Assembly (NCBI RefSeq): GCF_012584515.1 | Contig: NZ_CP051461.1 | Coordinates: 3,467,501 to 3,531,500 of the forward strand | From: Polaromonas vacuolata | GTDB taxonomy: Bacteria; Pseudomonadota; Gammaproteobacteria; Burkholderiales; Burkholderiaceae_C | Reading direction: 5' to 3' | DNA: 64,000 bases | Shown: in pieces, positions 21,117-30,453 of the stretch | Numbering within the stretch: position 1 is the first letter of the stretch | Layout of the letters: each line of letters starts with the position of its first letter | Translations under genes and position numbers: made by a program | Notes under the pieces: model-generated | What the model saw: the letters and a program-made list of their open reading frames with translations, nothing else | Databases searched by the model: none | What the model was told of the DNA's origin: nothing

Positions 21117-21156
21117 ATTTTTTCAGCCCTAAAACGTTTTAAAGAAAGCCGCCGCC

Positions 21157-22164
21157 ATGCAATACCGTCGCCTTGGAAACAGCAACCTAAAAGTCTCGGC
21201 CTTGTGCCTAGGCACCATGATGTTTGGCCAGCAAACCCCGCTGGCCGAGGCAGCCAACATCATCGCTTCAGCGCGTGAGCACGGCATTAACTTTATTGAC
21301 ACAGCAGATGTCTATAACAAAGGTCAGTCAGAAAGAGACTTAGGCCAGTTACTCAAAGGTAAAAGAGACGACTGGGTGCTGGCCAGCAAACTCGGCAACC
21401 CCATGGGCGAGCCGGCCAACCTCAACCACGGTAACTACTCGCGGCGCTGGCTGATAGAAGAAACCAACGCCATCTTGGCCCGCTTAGAAACTGACTACTT
21501 AGATGTTTTATACCTGCACCGCGACTACCTAGACACCAACTTAGAAGAAGCCGTGCGCACCTTGGGCGACCTGATCAGCGCGGGCAAGATTCGCGGTTTT
21601 GGCGTGTCGAACTTTCACGGCTGGCGGATTGCAGAAATAGTGCGACTCTGCCGTGAGTTGGGCGTGCCGCAGCCAGTGGTTTGCCAGCCTTATTACAACT
21701 TGCTTAACCGCGCACCTGAAATCGAAATTCTGCCGGCTTGCGCCCACTACGGCCTGGGCGTTGTGCCCTACAGCCCGCTGGCACGCGGCGTGCTCACCGG
21801 CAAATATCTGCCCGGCCAGCCGCCAGCAGAAAACACCCGTGCCGGCGCTGGCGACAAACGCATTTTAGAAACCGAGTTTCGTGAGGAGTCGCTGGTTATT
21901 GCGCAAAAAATCAAGCAGCGCTGCGATGCCAAAGGCCAGGTTGCTGGCCAGTTTGCGGCCGCTTGGGTGCTGGCCAATCCAGTGATTAGTGCGGTGATTG
22001 TGGGGCCGCGGATACTTAGCCACCTGGAAGATGTCTACGGCGCGCTAGAGATAAAAATCGACGCCGAGGACGAGGCCTTCATCAACGCTTTAGTGGTGCC
22101 CGGCCATGCGTCCAGCCCCGGTTATAACGATCCAGCCTACCCGTTTTTAGGTCGGCCGGTTTAA
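21157..22164 (+). CDS. aldo/keto reductase
   Basis: 335 residues, a TIM-barrel NADPH-dependent oxidoreductase. The catalytic tetrad is visible: D48 (NFIDTADVY), Y53, K78 (VLASKLG) and H121 (YLHRDY). C-terminal cofactor site has SAVIVGPR. The pattern resembles the YajO/Tas-like subfamily acting on sugar or aldehyde substrates. Forty bases after the glycosyltransferase cluster and convergent with the next gene, so it may be a read-through member of that cluster. Substrate not predictable. Confidence 0.9.
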   Translation: MQYRRLGNSNLKVSALCLGTMMFGQQTPLAEAANIIASAREHGINFIDTADVYNKGQSERDLGQLLKGKRDDWVLASKLGNPMGEPANLNHGNYSRRWLIEETNAILARLETDYLDVLYLHRDYLDTNLEEAVRTLGDLISAGKIRGFGVSNFHGWRIAEIVRLCRELGVPQPVVCQPYYNLLNRAPEIEILPACAHYGLGVVPYSPLARGVLTGKYLPGQPPAENTRAGAGDKRILETEFREESLVIAQKIKQRCDAKGQVAGQFAAAWVLANPVISAVIVGPRILSHLEDVYGALEIKIDAEDEAFINALVVPGHASSPGYNDPAYPFLGRPV

Positions 22165-22168
22165 ATTT

Positions 22169-24127
22169 CTAGGCTTTTAACAGTACCGAGATGCGGGCCC
22201 GCAAGTCCTCTGGGCTGGTCTGCGCATCATCCATAGGCGCACCAACGTTGAGACCCACACGGTTCCAAATACCGCGCCGCAGCGGTCTAGTCATGGCTTT
22301 GCCGTTTTCAATCCGGCTGAAAAAAGAGCCCCACAAATTCGTCAGCGCCATGGGGATGACGGGAACCGTCAAACCATCGGCTATGGCTTGCTCCAAAATC
22401 TTGGCGATACCACCCTTAAATTCTTGCAACTCGCCATTTGGGCTCAGCGCGCCTTCCGGAAAAATCGCCAATAAATCGCCATTGCGCAGCACCTGCGCCG
22501 CTGCCTCGAAAGCCGCGGCATACAGCACCGGGTCTTCGCTACGCGGCGCGATCGGAATGGCTTTGGCAAGGCGAAACACCGCGCCCAGCAACGGCAGCTT
22601 AAAAATCCGGTGATCCATGACGAAATAAATCGGCCGTGGGCTGGCTGCCATTAACAGCACCGGGTCAACAAAACTCACATGGTTGCAGGCTAGCAGCGCC
22701 GCGCCTTGGGTCGGAAGAAAGTCGTCCCCGCTGATTTTGAAACGGTAAATACAGCGCGACACCAGCAGCGCAATAAAGCGCAGCAAATACTCGGGCACCA
22801 AGAAAAATATATAAAAAGCCACCACTGCATTGCTCAAACCAACCAAGAGAAAAATCTGCGGTACGCTAAAGCCAGCCGAAAGCAAAGCGCCAGCTAACAC
22901 GGCACTCACAATCATGAACAAGGCGTTGAGAATATTGTTGGTCGCGATAATTCGCGCCCGGTGACTGGGCTGGCTGCGCAGTTGAATCAGCGCATACATG
23001 GGCACGCTGTAAAGCCCAGCAAAAAGACTCAGCAGCGCCAAGTCCAGCAGCACGCGCCAATGCGCCGGCTGCTGTATGAAGGTCACAAAACCCATGAGCG
23101 CAGACGGCGGCAGGTTGCGCGAAGCAAAATACAAATCGATCGCGAACACACTCATACCAATCGCGCCCAGCGGCACCAAGCCAATCTCGATATGGCGTTT
23201 ACTCAGCACCTCGCAGAGCAGCGAGCCGCAAGCAATACCGATAGAAAAAACCACCAACAGCAAAGAGGCGACTTGCTCATCGCCATGCAAAACCTCTTTC
23301 GCAAAACTGGGAAACTGACTGAGAAATACGGCACCAAAAAACCACATCCAGCTAATACCCAGCATGGAGCGAAACACCACTTTACTGGTGCTGGCCAATT
23401 TGAGATTGCGCCAAGTTTCAGTGACCGGGTTCCAGTTAATCACCAAGCCCGGATCAGTGGCTGGCGCCAGCGGTATAAATTGGGCGACAACTCGGCCCGC
23501 TAGCGCCAACAACACACAAGCGGCCGCCACATAGTCAGGCCCGACATTGGGAATGCTCACCAGCAGCCCGCCGGCAACTTGACCCAACAAGATGGCCACA
23601 AAAGTGCCCATCTCGACCATGCCATTGCCACCTGTGAGTTCGCGCTCATTGAGGGCTTGCGGAATATAGGCAAACTTAACCGGGCCAAAAAGTGTGGAAT
23701 GCAAACCCATTAAAAAAGTGCAGGCCAGCAAAATGACCACTTGCAACTGCGGCTGTTTACTCATGAAGCCAGCAGTCGCTAGCAGCATGATGATGACCTC
23801 AAGGTTTTTAACCAAACGGATCACGCGGGTTTTTTCAAACTTATCGGTCAGCTGACCGCTGGTCGCGGAAAACAGCAAAAACGGCAGTATGAACAACGCG
23901 CCTATGACCAAACCAGCCAGCGAAGGCGGCAGCCAACTCACACTCAACTGATAAGTCACCATGACGGTGAAGGCAAACTTAAACAAATTGTCGTTAGCTG
24001 CACCGGAAAACAAAGTCCAGAAAAAAGGCGCAAAACGGCGCTGCCTGAGCAGCATGAATTGGTTCGGATGCACCTGAACGGGCGGGGCAAGCTGTGGATC
24101 AGTCAGCGCAGTCGGCTCAAGGCTCAT
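22169..24127 (-). CDS. MFS lysophospholipid transporter fused to PlsC-type acyltransferase
   Basis: 652 residues. The N-terminal part (about 1-430) has some 12 membrane helices of an LplT-like major facilitator, starting FWTLFSGAANDNLFKFAF. The C-terminal part (about 440-652) is a glycerophospholipid acyltransferase with the H-x4-D motif NHVSFVD and the substrate motif FPEGALSPNGELQEFKGG. It should import lysophospholipids and reacylate them. The acyl-ACP synthetase domain found as a third module in some fusions is absent, so acyl-ACP or acyl-CoA must come from elsewhere. Convergent with the aldo/keto reductase (4-base gap). Confidence 0.9.
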   Translation of the reverse strand: MSLEPTALTDPQLAPPVQVHPNQFMLLRQRRFAPFFWTLFSGAANDNLFKFAFTVMVTYQLSVSWLPPSLAGLVIGALFILPFLLFSATSGQLTDKFEKTRVIRLVKNLEVIIMLLATAGFMSKQPQLQVVILLACTFLMGLHSTLFGPVKFAYIPQALNERELTGGNGMVEMGTFVAILLGQVAGGLLVSIPNVGPDYVAAACVLLALAGRVVAQFIPLAPATDPGLVINWNPVTETWRNLKLASTSKVVFRSMLGISWMWFFGAVFLSQFPSFAKEVLHGDEQVASLLLVVFSIGIACGSLLCEVLSKRHIEIGLVPLGAIGMSVFAIDLYFASRNLPPSALMGFVTFIQQPAHWRVLLDLALLSLFAGLYSVPMYALIQLRSQPSHRARIIATNNILNALFMIVSAVLAGALLSAGFSVPQIFLLVGLSNAVVAFYIFFLVPEYLLRFIALLVSRCIYRFKISGDDFLPTQGAALLACNHVSFVDPVLLMAASPRPIYFVMDHRIFKLPLLGAVFRLAKAIPIAPRSEDPVLYAAAFEAAAQVLRNGDLLAIFPEGALSPNGELQEFKGGIAKILEQAIADGLTVPVIPMALTNLWGSFFSRIENGKAMTRPLRRGIWNRVGLNVGAPMDDAQTSPEDLRARISVLLKA

Positions 24128-24157
24128 AAAAAAACCTTAAATTTAAGGGGTTTGAAT

Positions 24158-25450
24158 TTATTCCTGCGCGGTAAACACCGTCAACACGCCGGTGTAGCCG
24201 TAAAGATTTTGCCGCGCGATTTCACCCCCCGCAAAAAAGCCGACCAGCGGCACATCACCCAACGCACGGCGCACGATTTGCAGTTCTGCACTAGGGCCAC
24301 CAAAGTGCTGCCCACCGCGGCCGGCGCAACTGACGTAGACCGCACCGGCAATACGGCGCGCAGGATGCGGGATGGACTCCGCTTCAGACGCGCCCAGCAC
24401 AGTGGCCAGCGCCATTGGCATTTCTTCGGGTTCTAGCTCTTCGCGGATTTCGGCGCAGACACGTACCAAGTCGGCCCGCGCCGCCTCGACATTGCGCTCA
24501 CAAAAAGTCAGCGTCATGCCTTGTTGCGGCAAATCCGACACCGCTATTCCGCGGCGCACTGGGTCTAAACCTATCAGGTGTCGCACCAGCACGTCAGCGC
24601 CAAACTGACCTACATGCTGGATTTGGTGCGCACCCTGTGGGTCTTCTGCATGGCTTAGACCGACCAAAGTTTCACGTACTTTGGCCAAGGCTTCCCGCGG
24701 TTGGTCTAGCGTGATGCCAAGGTCGGCCAACAACACATCGAGTGCCGGCTGACCATCCAAGCTGGTCACCACATTGCTGTCGCAAGCGGTGATCACATGC
24801 TGGCCGGAAATAGGCCGGCAGCCCTGAGTCACACGCGACATCAAAGCCATGCTGCCCGGCCCGCCACGCGCAAATGCGACGCCGCTTAAACCACCACTGA
24901 ACACGCCACTGGCCGCGCCTTGACCAGTGACATTGCCATGGCCGCTGAGCGCAAACTGCACGCTGCCCGAGCGACTCGCAGACAGCCCGCCAAACAAATA
25001 GCCGCTGTCTGTGCGCTGAGCCATCTCGGCAATCAGCTCAGCCAAATCTGGCGTTGCCGAATCGGCATGCACCAGCGCGGTATGCGCGGTAAAGCGCCCG
25101 CTGCTCGCAGGTGGCAGCGGTGAGACGCCAGAAAAGACTCGGTACTGGTCAGAAGGCATGTCTAGCAGCATCACCGCCAACGCGGGTTCGTCAAAATACT
25201 CGACATTGTTAGACGCTATGCCGACACCGACGGTGCCGCTCCAGTCAGTGATCTCAGGTAGTTCAGCACTCAGGTGGCCGAGTATGTCTTGTGCTTGAGA
25301 GGCGTAATGGTCGGTGATGTAGAGCAGAGCCAAAGTCGGCGCATTGGCATACGTAGGCAAGGCCATTTGTGCGCGCAATTGCGCCAGAACTAGCGCAGCT
25401 GCCATAGGCCATTGGGGGTGAGTGGCGTGGCCGTAGGGGAAAAGCTTCAT
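24158..25450 (-). CDS. FIST domain sensory protein
   Basis: 430 residues. FIST_N (about 25-220) includes ITDWSGTVGVGIASNN and DSGYLFGGLSASRSG. FIST_C (about 225-400) includes MTLTFCERNVEAARADL and SCAGRGGQHFGGPSAELQIVRRALGDVPLVGFFAGGEIA. FIST proteins are thought to bind small ligands such as amino acids and often pair with chemoreceptors or kinases. None adjoins here. Starts 30 bases upstream of the LplT fusion. No membrane segment or signal peptide, so it is cytoplasmic. Confidence 0.9.
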   Translation of the reverse strand: MKLFPYGHATHPQWPMAAALVLAQLRAQMALPTYANAPTLALLYITDHYASQAQDILGHLSAELPEITDWSGTVGVGIASNNVEYFDEPALAVMLLDMPSDQYRVFSGVSPLPPASSGRFTAHTALVHADSATPDLAELIAEMAQRTDSGYLFGGLSASRSGSVQFALSGHGNVTGQGAASGVFSGGLSGVAFARGGPGSMALMSRVTQGCRPISGQHVITACDSNVVTSLDGQPALDVLLADLGITLDQPREALAKVRETLVGLSHAEDPQGAHQIQHVGQFGADVLVRHLIGLDPVRRGIAVSDLPQQGMTLTFCERNVEAARADLVRVCAEIREELEPEEMPMALATVLGASEAESIPHPARRIAGAVYVSCAGRGGQHFGGPSAELQIVRRALGDVPLVGFFAGGEIARQNLYGYTGVLTVFTAQE

Positions 25451-25504
25451 GGCGTGAAATATTCAAAAAAGTTAACAAAGGCTCTTAAAGGCCGCGAGCG
25501 AAAT

Positions 25505-26467
25505 TCAAGGTATTGGTTTGATCGTTGGTTTAAGGGCTGTTTTAGCTGCTGACTTAAGTGCCGATTTAATCGCTGGCTTGACAGCCGACTTAGGCTTAGC
25601 AGCGCCCGCTTTGGCCGCACCCACTTTAGCGCGTGGTGCTGGTTTTTTAGCCGCTGCCGGTTGCGGCGTGGGCCAAGCTTGACCACTGCGCAAGGGACTG
25701 GTTCTCGCACTCTTGCTAGGTTCAAGCTGGCTAGAAGCACTCGATTTTGGGCTTGCCTGATTGCGCTTGGCCTGCTCGGCTTGTTCAGCTTTATGAACCA
25801 CTTCTTTCATCGCATCGGCAGCAATGCTTTGAAACTGCTGAGTCAGCGCGCCCCACCACTGCATCGGATCAACTACACCGGCTGGCGCGGCGGCGGCTGG
25901 TGCAGCTGGTGCAGCTGGTTCGGCGGTGGCAACCGGTGGCGCAGGCGCTACTGGCGGGGGTACTGCGACCGGCTCGACAGAAGCGGCTGGTGCGGCAGGC
26001 TTGGCGCTGGGAAAGCCCCAAGCGGGAATCTCCATACCAGCGAAAAGATTGGCGACAGGAGACGCCGGCGTGGCTGGTGTAGCTGGTGCAAAAGGTGCAA
26101 CAGGCGCGGTCGGTGTAGCGACCGAGGTCGGCACGGCGAGCTTGAAGGCGTTGGCGAAATCGTTCATTTGAAGATTCATGCCTTCAAGTGTGGCCAGCGT
26201 CATTTTTTGCACTTCCAGCGCTTGAATCGTCGCCTTGAGCGCGGTCGCATTTTGGTCTAGCCAAAACTGCACCGCCTTTAACTCGGCGATGCGTTTATCG
26301 ATTTCCTCCACATTCAGTGTCGGCGCCACCCAGCTGCCTAGGTTGGGCATGAGGGAGTTTTTCGGGGCTGCGCTGGCGGCGGATTGTGTGGCTAGATTTT
26401 GCAAAAAATCAAAGCCCGGCACGAATTTTCCAAAACCGGCAAAAGAAGAATTATCTGCGTCGCTCAT
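25505..26467 (-). CDS. PhaM-like polyhydroxyalkanoate granule-associated regulator
   Basis: 320 residues from the ATG at 26467, which has an AGGAG site at 26476-26480 (a longer frame to 26545 lacks one). The conserved N-terminus (FAGFGKFVPGFDFLQNLA, then NVEEIDKRIAELKAVQFWLDQN and TLATLEGMNLQM) is that of PhaM/poly-3-hydroxybutyrate granule proteins. A long Pro/Ala linker leads to a lysine/alanine tail (KSAVKPAIKSALKSA repeats) like the DNA-binding tail of PhaM, which tethers PHB granules to the nucleoid and activates the synthase. No phaC is nearby. Confidence 0.82.
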   Translation of the reverse strand: MSDADNSSFAGFGKFVPGFDFLQNLATQSAASAAPKNSLMPNLGSWVAPTLNVEEIDKRIAELKAVQFWLDQNATALKATIQALEVQKMTLATLEGMNLQMNDFANAFKLAVPTSVATPTAPVAPFAPATPATPASPVANLFAGMEIPAWGFPSAKPAAPAASVEPVAVPPPVAPAPPVATAEPAAPAAPAAAAPAGVVDPMQWWGALTQQFQSIAADAMKEVVHKAEQAEQAKRNQASPKSSASSQLEPSKSARTSPLRSGQAWPTPQPAAAKKPAPRAKVGAAKAGAAKPKSAVKPAIKSALKSAAKTALKPTIKPIP

Positions 26468-26648
26468 AAATGTGTCTCCTGACTTCTGATTTGATTGTGC
26501 ATGCAAAGGGATGGACCGCTGTTGTGCCGGGGATAAAACTGGCAAATCGCGCGTCCTTATTGTGCAGCGCAGTCAGACGGCGTCAACCGGGGTTAGCAAC
26601 GAGATGTTCGTCAACTGAAAACCATTTTCAGCCTGCTAAGCTAAGCGC

Positions 26649-27062
26649 ATGAAAAGCCTGTTTCACTTTGCCTTCAATGTTAGAGATCTTGATGTGGCGC
26701 GCCAGTTTTACGGCGGCGTGCTCGGCTGCACCGAAGGTCGCAGCAGCCCTAGCTGGGTCGACTTCGATTTCTTTAGTCATCAAATCTCACTGCATCTGGG
26801 CGAGCCGTTTAAGACCGAGCGTACCGGCCATGTCGGTGATCAATTAGTACCCATGCCGCATTTCGGCTTGGTGCTGGCATTGCCCGACTGGCAAGCCATG
26901 GCCGATAGGCTAAAGGCCGCCGGTTGCGAGTTTGTACTCGCGCCGCAAGTGCGCTTTGAGGGCCAACCCGGCGAGCAATGGACTATGTTTTTTTGCGATC
27001 CGTTTGGCAACCCAATGGAGATCAAAGGCTTTCGCTCGTTGGACACGCTCTACGCGGCCTGA
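26649..27062 (+). CDS. VOC superfamily (glyoxalase/dioxygenase-like) protein
   Basis: 137 residues with the paired beta-alpha-beta-beta-beta units. First metal ligand in LFHFAFNVRDLDVARQFYGGVLG, another in HQISLHLG, and the C-terminal FFCDPFGNPMEIKGF. Unlike glyoxalase I it gives no sign of glutathione-specific residues, and the substrate cannot be told. Some relatives act in bleomycin resistance or ring cleavage. 34 bases before marC-like gene. Confidence 0.82.
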   Translation: MKSLFHFAFNVRDLDVARQFYGGVLGCTEGRSSPSWVDFDFFSHQISLHLGEPFKTERTGHVGDQLVPMPHFGLVLALPDWQAMADRLKAAGCEFVLAPQVRFEGQPGEQWTMFFCDPFGNPMEIKGFRSLDTLYAA

Positions 27063-27096
27063 GCCCCTAGTAGCGACTCACATTTACTCGTAACCC

Positions 27097-27696
27097 ATGG
27101 CCTATACCTTTGCCTCCGCCACCATACTGCTGCTGCTGATCACCGATCCGTTTGGCAATATTCCGATTTTTGTTAACGCGCTGCGCAACGTCGCGCCCGA
27201 GCGCCGCATGCGGGTGATTTTGCGCGAAGTGTTGATTGCCTTTTTGCTGCTGCTGTCTTTCATGTTCATAGGCGACGGCTTTTTGCACCTGATGAACCTG
27301 AGCGACTTGTCTATGCAAATCGCTGGTGCTGTGGTGATGTTTTTGATCGCGCTGCGCATGATTTTCCCCTCTGGCACGGTCGAGGCAGACACCATGCTGG
27401 GCGAGCCATTGATAGTGCCGCTGGCAATTCCCGCACTCGCCGGCCCATCGGCGCTGGCTACCGTGATGCTGCTGGTGTCACAAGCACCAGAGCGCCGGCT
27501 TGAGTGGATTGCTGCGCTCTGCGTGACTATGGCGGTTTGCGCCGTCGTTTTAGTGCTGTCAGAACGCATACAACGCTTGGCCGGCAAGCGCGTGATGATG
27601 GCCTTCGAGCGACTCATGGGCTTGATACTGGTGGCCATTGCGGTGGAAATGCTGCTGCGTGGCATCAAACAGTTTGTGCAGCAAATCCAGCTTTAA
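27097..27696 (+). CDS. MarC family integral membrane protein
   Basis: 199 residues with six hydrophobic segments in two repeats. Typical motifs: LLLITDPFGNIPIFV near the N-terminus, LIALRMIFP in the middle and PLIVPLAIPALAGPSALATVM. Function of MarC proteins is not settled; the older link with multiple antibiotic resistance was not upheld in E. coli. Convergent with the FAH-family gene, 13 bases apart. Confidence 0.92.
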   Translation: MAYTFASATILLLLITDPFGNIPIFVNALRNVAPERRMRVILREVLIAFLLLLSFMFIGDGFLHLMNLSDLSMQIAGAVVMFLIALRMIFPSGTVEADTMLGEPLIVPLAIPALAGPSALATVMLLVSQAPERRLEWIAALCVTMAVCAVVLVLSERIQRLAGKRVMMAFERLMGLILVAIAVEMLLRGIKQFVQQIQL

Positions 27697-27709
27697 AATC
27701 CGCGCCGGC

Positions 27710-28702
27710 TTATGGCTCGATCAGCAATGGCACGACTTCTTGCTCAATCGCGCCAAATAAACTCACACCGTCACGCCCCTTGGCTTCAATCCGTATGGTG
27801 TCGCCAAACTTCATGTAAGCGGTCTTGGGCGCACCGTCTTTCATCGTCTCCAGCGCGCGTTTCTCAGCAATGCAGCTGTAACCGTGACTGGCATTTTTGT
27901 TACTCACCGTGCCCGAGCCTATGATGCTGCCGGCGCGCAAATTGCGGGTTTTGCAAAAGTGAGAGATTAATTCGCCGAAGTGAAAATTCATCTCTGGGCC
28001 AGCCTCGCACATGCCGACCTTGCGGCCGTTCCAGCTGCTTTGCAGCGTCAGATGCAAACGCCCGCCCTTCCAAGCGTCGCCCAGCTCGTCGAGGGTGACG
28101 GCAACCGGGCTAAAAGCCGTGGCCGGTTTACTCTGCACAAAGCCAAAGCCCTTGGCCAACTCATCCGGCATTAAATTGCGCAGCGATACATCGTTGGCCA
28201 GCATCACTAAACGTATGCCGTCAAGTGCCTGCTCAGCGCTAGCGCGCATGCTGACATCGGCGGTGATGACGGCAATCTCGGCCTCAAAGTCAATCCCAAA
28301 GGCTTCGCTAGCAGCCAAAATATCATCGCAAGGGCCGAGAAAATCATCGCTGCCGCCTTGGTACATCAGCGGGCTGGTTTGCAGCGACGCCGGCACCTCA
28401 GCACCGCGTGCCTTGCGGACTAATTCCACGTGGTTGAGGTAGGCCGAGGCGTCAACCCACTGGTAGGCGCGCGGCAGCGGCGCCATACAGCGTGCCGGCT
28501 CAAACGCAAACGCGTGGCGCGCTTTGCCTTGGTTTAGCGCCTCGGACAAGTCTTGCAACTGCGGTGACATAAAGTTCCAGTCATCGAGCACCTGCTGCAG
28601 CCGGCTGGCGATGCCGGTCGCATAATGAGTAGTACTGAGGTCGCGCGAGACCACAACCAACTGGCCGTCGCGGGAGCCGTCTTTATAGGTGGCGAGTTTC
28701 AT
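27710..28702 (-). CDS. fumarylacetoacetate hydrolase family protein
   Basis: 330 residues. The FAH catalytic fold occupies about 90-325. Metal ligands are suggested by DFEAEIAVI and VMLANDVSLRNLMPDELAKGFGF. The C-terminal site includes IGSGTVSNKNASHGYSCIAEKRALE and MKFGDTIRIEAKG. The N-terminal region (KLATYKDGSRDGQLVVV) is as in hydrolases or hydratases of aromatic breakdown. Strong AGGAGA ribosome binding site. No other aromatic catabolism gene adjoins, so substrate (fumarylacetoacetate, fumarylpyruvate or a 2-oxo-alkenoate) stays open. Confidence 0.88.
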   Translation of the reverse strand: MKLATYKDGSRDGQLVVVSRDLSTTHYATGIASRLQQVLDDWNFMSPQLQDLSEALNQGKARHAFAFEPARCMAPLPRAYQWVDASAYLNHVELVRKARGAEVPASLQTSPLMYQGGSDDFLGPCDDILAASEAFGIDFEAEIAVITADVSMRASAEQALDGIRLVMLANDVSLRNLMPDELAKGFGFVQSKPATAFSPVAVTLDELGDAWKGGRLHLTLQSSWNGRKVGMCEAGPEMNFHFGELISHFCKTRNLRAGSIIGSGTVSNKNASHGYSCIAEKRALETMKDGAPKTAYMKFGDTIRIEAKGRDGVSLFGAIEQEVVPLLIEP

Positions 28703-28940
28703 GCTTCTCCTGTCATTTTGCTGTGATTTTTTTGTGATTCTGAAAGGTCTGGCCTATGGCGGCAGACGATCTGTCTATGGTTGAGACTGGTTACCAAAAA
28801 TTCAAACCAAGCCCGCTCAAGCTGAGCGAAATCCATCAATCCAACGATAAATTCTAGTTCACGCGCATGTATGTCTTACTCACTTGCTCAGCCCCTTGCA
28901 CGGCCAGCCGTTGCGGCGCCGAGTCAAAGGTTTTCCGCCC

Positions 28941-30077
28941 ATGAGTAGTCCCGTCTTTCGCCCGCCTCTGCGGGTCTTTGCCTTACTGATACTGGTAGTG
29001 AGCAGCTTGCACTGGCTGATGCTAAAAACCACACCGACTCGCATCACTCCGCCGGTGCCGATGCATAGCGCTCAGACCTTCACGACTCGCAGCATTGTGG
29101 TCGAGCGACCAGCAGAGCCAGCCCCTATCCAACCGACAATCCAACCGCCAACAAAAGCCCCCGTCGCAGTGTCTGTCAAAGCGCTGGCCAGCCCCACCAA
29201 AGCCAAGCGGCCTGAACCTCAGCCATCAACAGTAGCCGCAATTGACCCAGTGCCAGTGCTTGAGCCGATCAGCGCAAACCCGGACGAAAGCTTGACCGCG
29301 CAAAGCCTTGCGCAAGCGGCATCTGAACCCGTACCTCCTGAACCCACAGCAGTCGCAGCGAAAGTACCGAGCCCGCCACCCGCACTGCCAATGCCGGCCG
29401 GCCCAGCACCCACCAGCATCAGCGCCGTACGCTTACCCGGCTCGGCCAAGCTGGAATACAAAATGACCGGTCAATCCAAAGGACTGAACTACTTTGCAGA
29501 TGCCGAATTGAACTGGTTCAACTCTGACGGTCAATACCAAGCCAGCATGATGGTTAGCGCACTGTTTGTAGGCTCGCGCAGCATGAGTAGCGTTGGAAAA
29601 ATTAACGCCAACGGACTGGCTCCAACACGCTTTGCGGATAAATCAAGAACCGAGGTGGCGGCGCATTTCCTGCCCGAGCAAGGCAAAGTCAGCTTTAGCG
29701 CCAACACACCGGATGTCCTCTGGATGCAAGGCGCACAAGACAGGGTTAGCGTGTTTTTACAGCTCGCAGGCATATTGGCGGCAGGTGCAGACGGCAAGGG
29801 CACGCGTTTCGCGCCGGGCTCAAGCATCACCGTCTACACGGTCGGCCCACGCGATGCGGATAGTTGGACTTTCAACATCGGTCAAACCGAGCAACAAAGC
29901 CTACCAGCAGGCGATATGTCAACCATCAGGTTGACGCGCTTGCCCGGTCGCACTTACGATAAAAAGGTGGAGATCTGGTTTGCCCCGGGCATGGACTACC
30001 TGCCGGTGCGAAGCCGCATCACACAAACCAACGGCGACTATGTGGATCAGCAGTTAGAAAAACTCATAAGACCTTGA
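28941..30077 (+). CDS. DUF3108 domain protein with TonB-like proline-rich N-terminus
   Basis: 378 residues from the ATG at 28941. One N-terminal membrane anchor (VFALLILVVSSLHWLML, about 11-27) is followed by a Pro/Ala-rich spacer (about 50-170) and a globular periplasmic domain from GSAKLEYKMTGQSKGLNYFADAELNW to the end, which matches DUF3108. A TTG further upstream only adds a non-hydrophobic tail. The layout (anchor, rigid spacer, domain) resembles TonB-like proteins spanning the periplasm. Role unknown; an outer-membrane or cell-wall partner is likely. Confidence 0.8.
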   Translation: MSSPVFRPPLRVFALLILVVSSLHWLMLKTTPTRITPPVPMHSAQTFTTRSIVVERPAEPAPIQPTIQPPTKAPVAVSVKALASPTKAKRPEPQPSTVAAIDPVPVLEPISANPDESLTAQSLAQAASEPVPPEPTAVAAKVPSPPPALPMPAGPAPTSISAVRLPGSAKLEYKMTGQSKGLNYFADAELNWFNSDGQYQASMMVSALFVGSRSMSSVGKINANGLAPTRFADKSRTEVAAHFLPEQGKVSFSANTPDVLWMQGAQDRVSVFLQLAGILAAGADGKGTRFAPGSSITVYTVGPRDADSWTFNIGQTEQQSLPAGDMSTIRLTRLPGRTYDKKVEIWFAPGMDYLPVRSRITQTNGDYVDQQLEKLIRP

Positions 30078-30100
30078 ATTTGGCCGCTTTGTGGCCAAAT
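30078..30100 (+). other. 8-bp hairpin after the DUF3108 gene
   Basis: ATTTGGCC-GCTTTGT-GGCCAAAT lies directly after the stop codon and 20 bases before the next start. No T tract follows, so attenuation or mRNA 3' protection is more likely than full termination. Confidence 0.5.
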
Positions 30101-30120
30101 GAAAATAAAGAAAGCTTTTC

Positions 30121-30402
30121 ATGAACATGCTCTACGATTCCGAATCCTTTGTACTGGTACACATCCACGCTAACGCGCCCGATGAATCAGCCCCAACACC
30201 AAGCGTTCCAACCTTGGCCCGCAATGGATTTGAAATTGTGGATAAACGCTCAGGTAAAGAGGTTTATTTAGACGGCTCTTGGGCCGAGATGTTTCAGTTA
30301 CGGCTCAATGCATGGGAGCAAAACAAGCCAACGCAGCAAGAGATCGAGGACACGCTAGAAGGCTATAGCGGCTTGGCGACTACCCCGGTGTCGCTGCACT
30401 GA
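30121..30402 (+). CDS. DUF3567 family protein
   Basis: 93 residues, acidic and soluble. Starts MNMLYDSESFVLVHI and contains NGFEIVDKRSGKEVYLDGSWAEMFQ, the conserved core of this small family known mainly from betaproteobacteria. No catalytic motif or membrane segment. Separated from the DUF3108 gene by a hairpin and perhaps read with it. Confidence 0.85.
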   Translation: MNMLYDSESFVLVHIHANAPDESAPTPSVPTLARNGFEIVDKRSGKEVYLDGSWAEMFQLRLNAWEQNKPTQQEIEDTLEGYSGLATTPVSLH

Positions 30403-30453
30403 GCCTGCACTCCACGCATAGACAAAAATCGCCCGCGACCAGCATTCGCGGGT

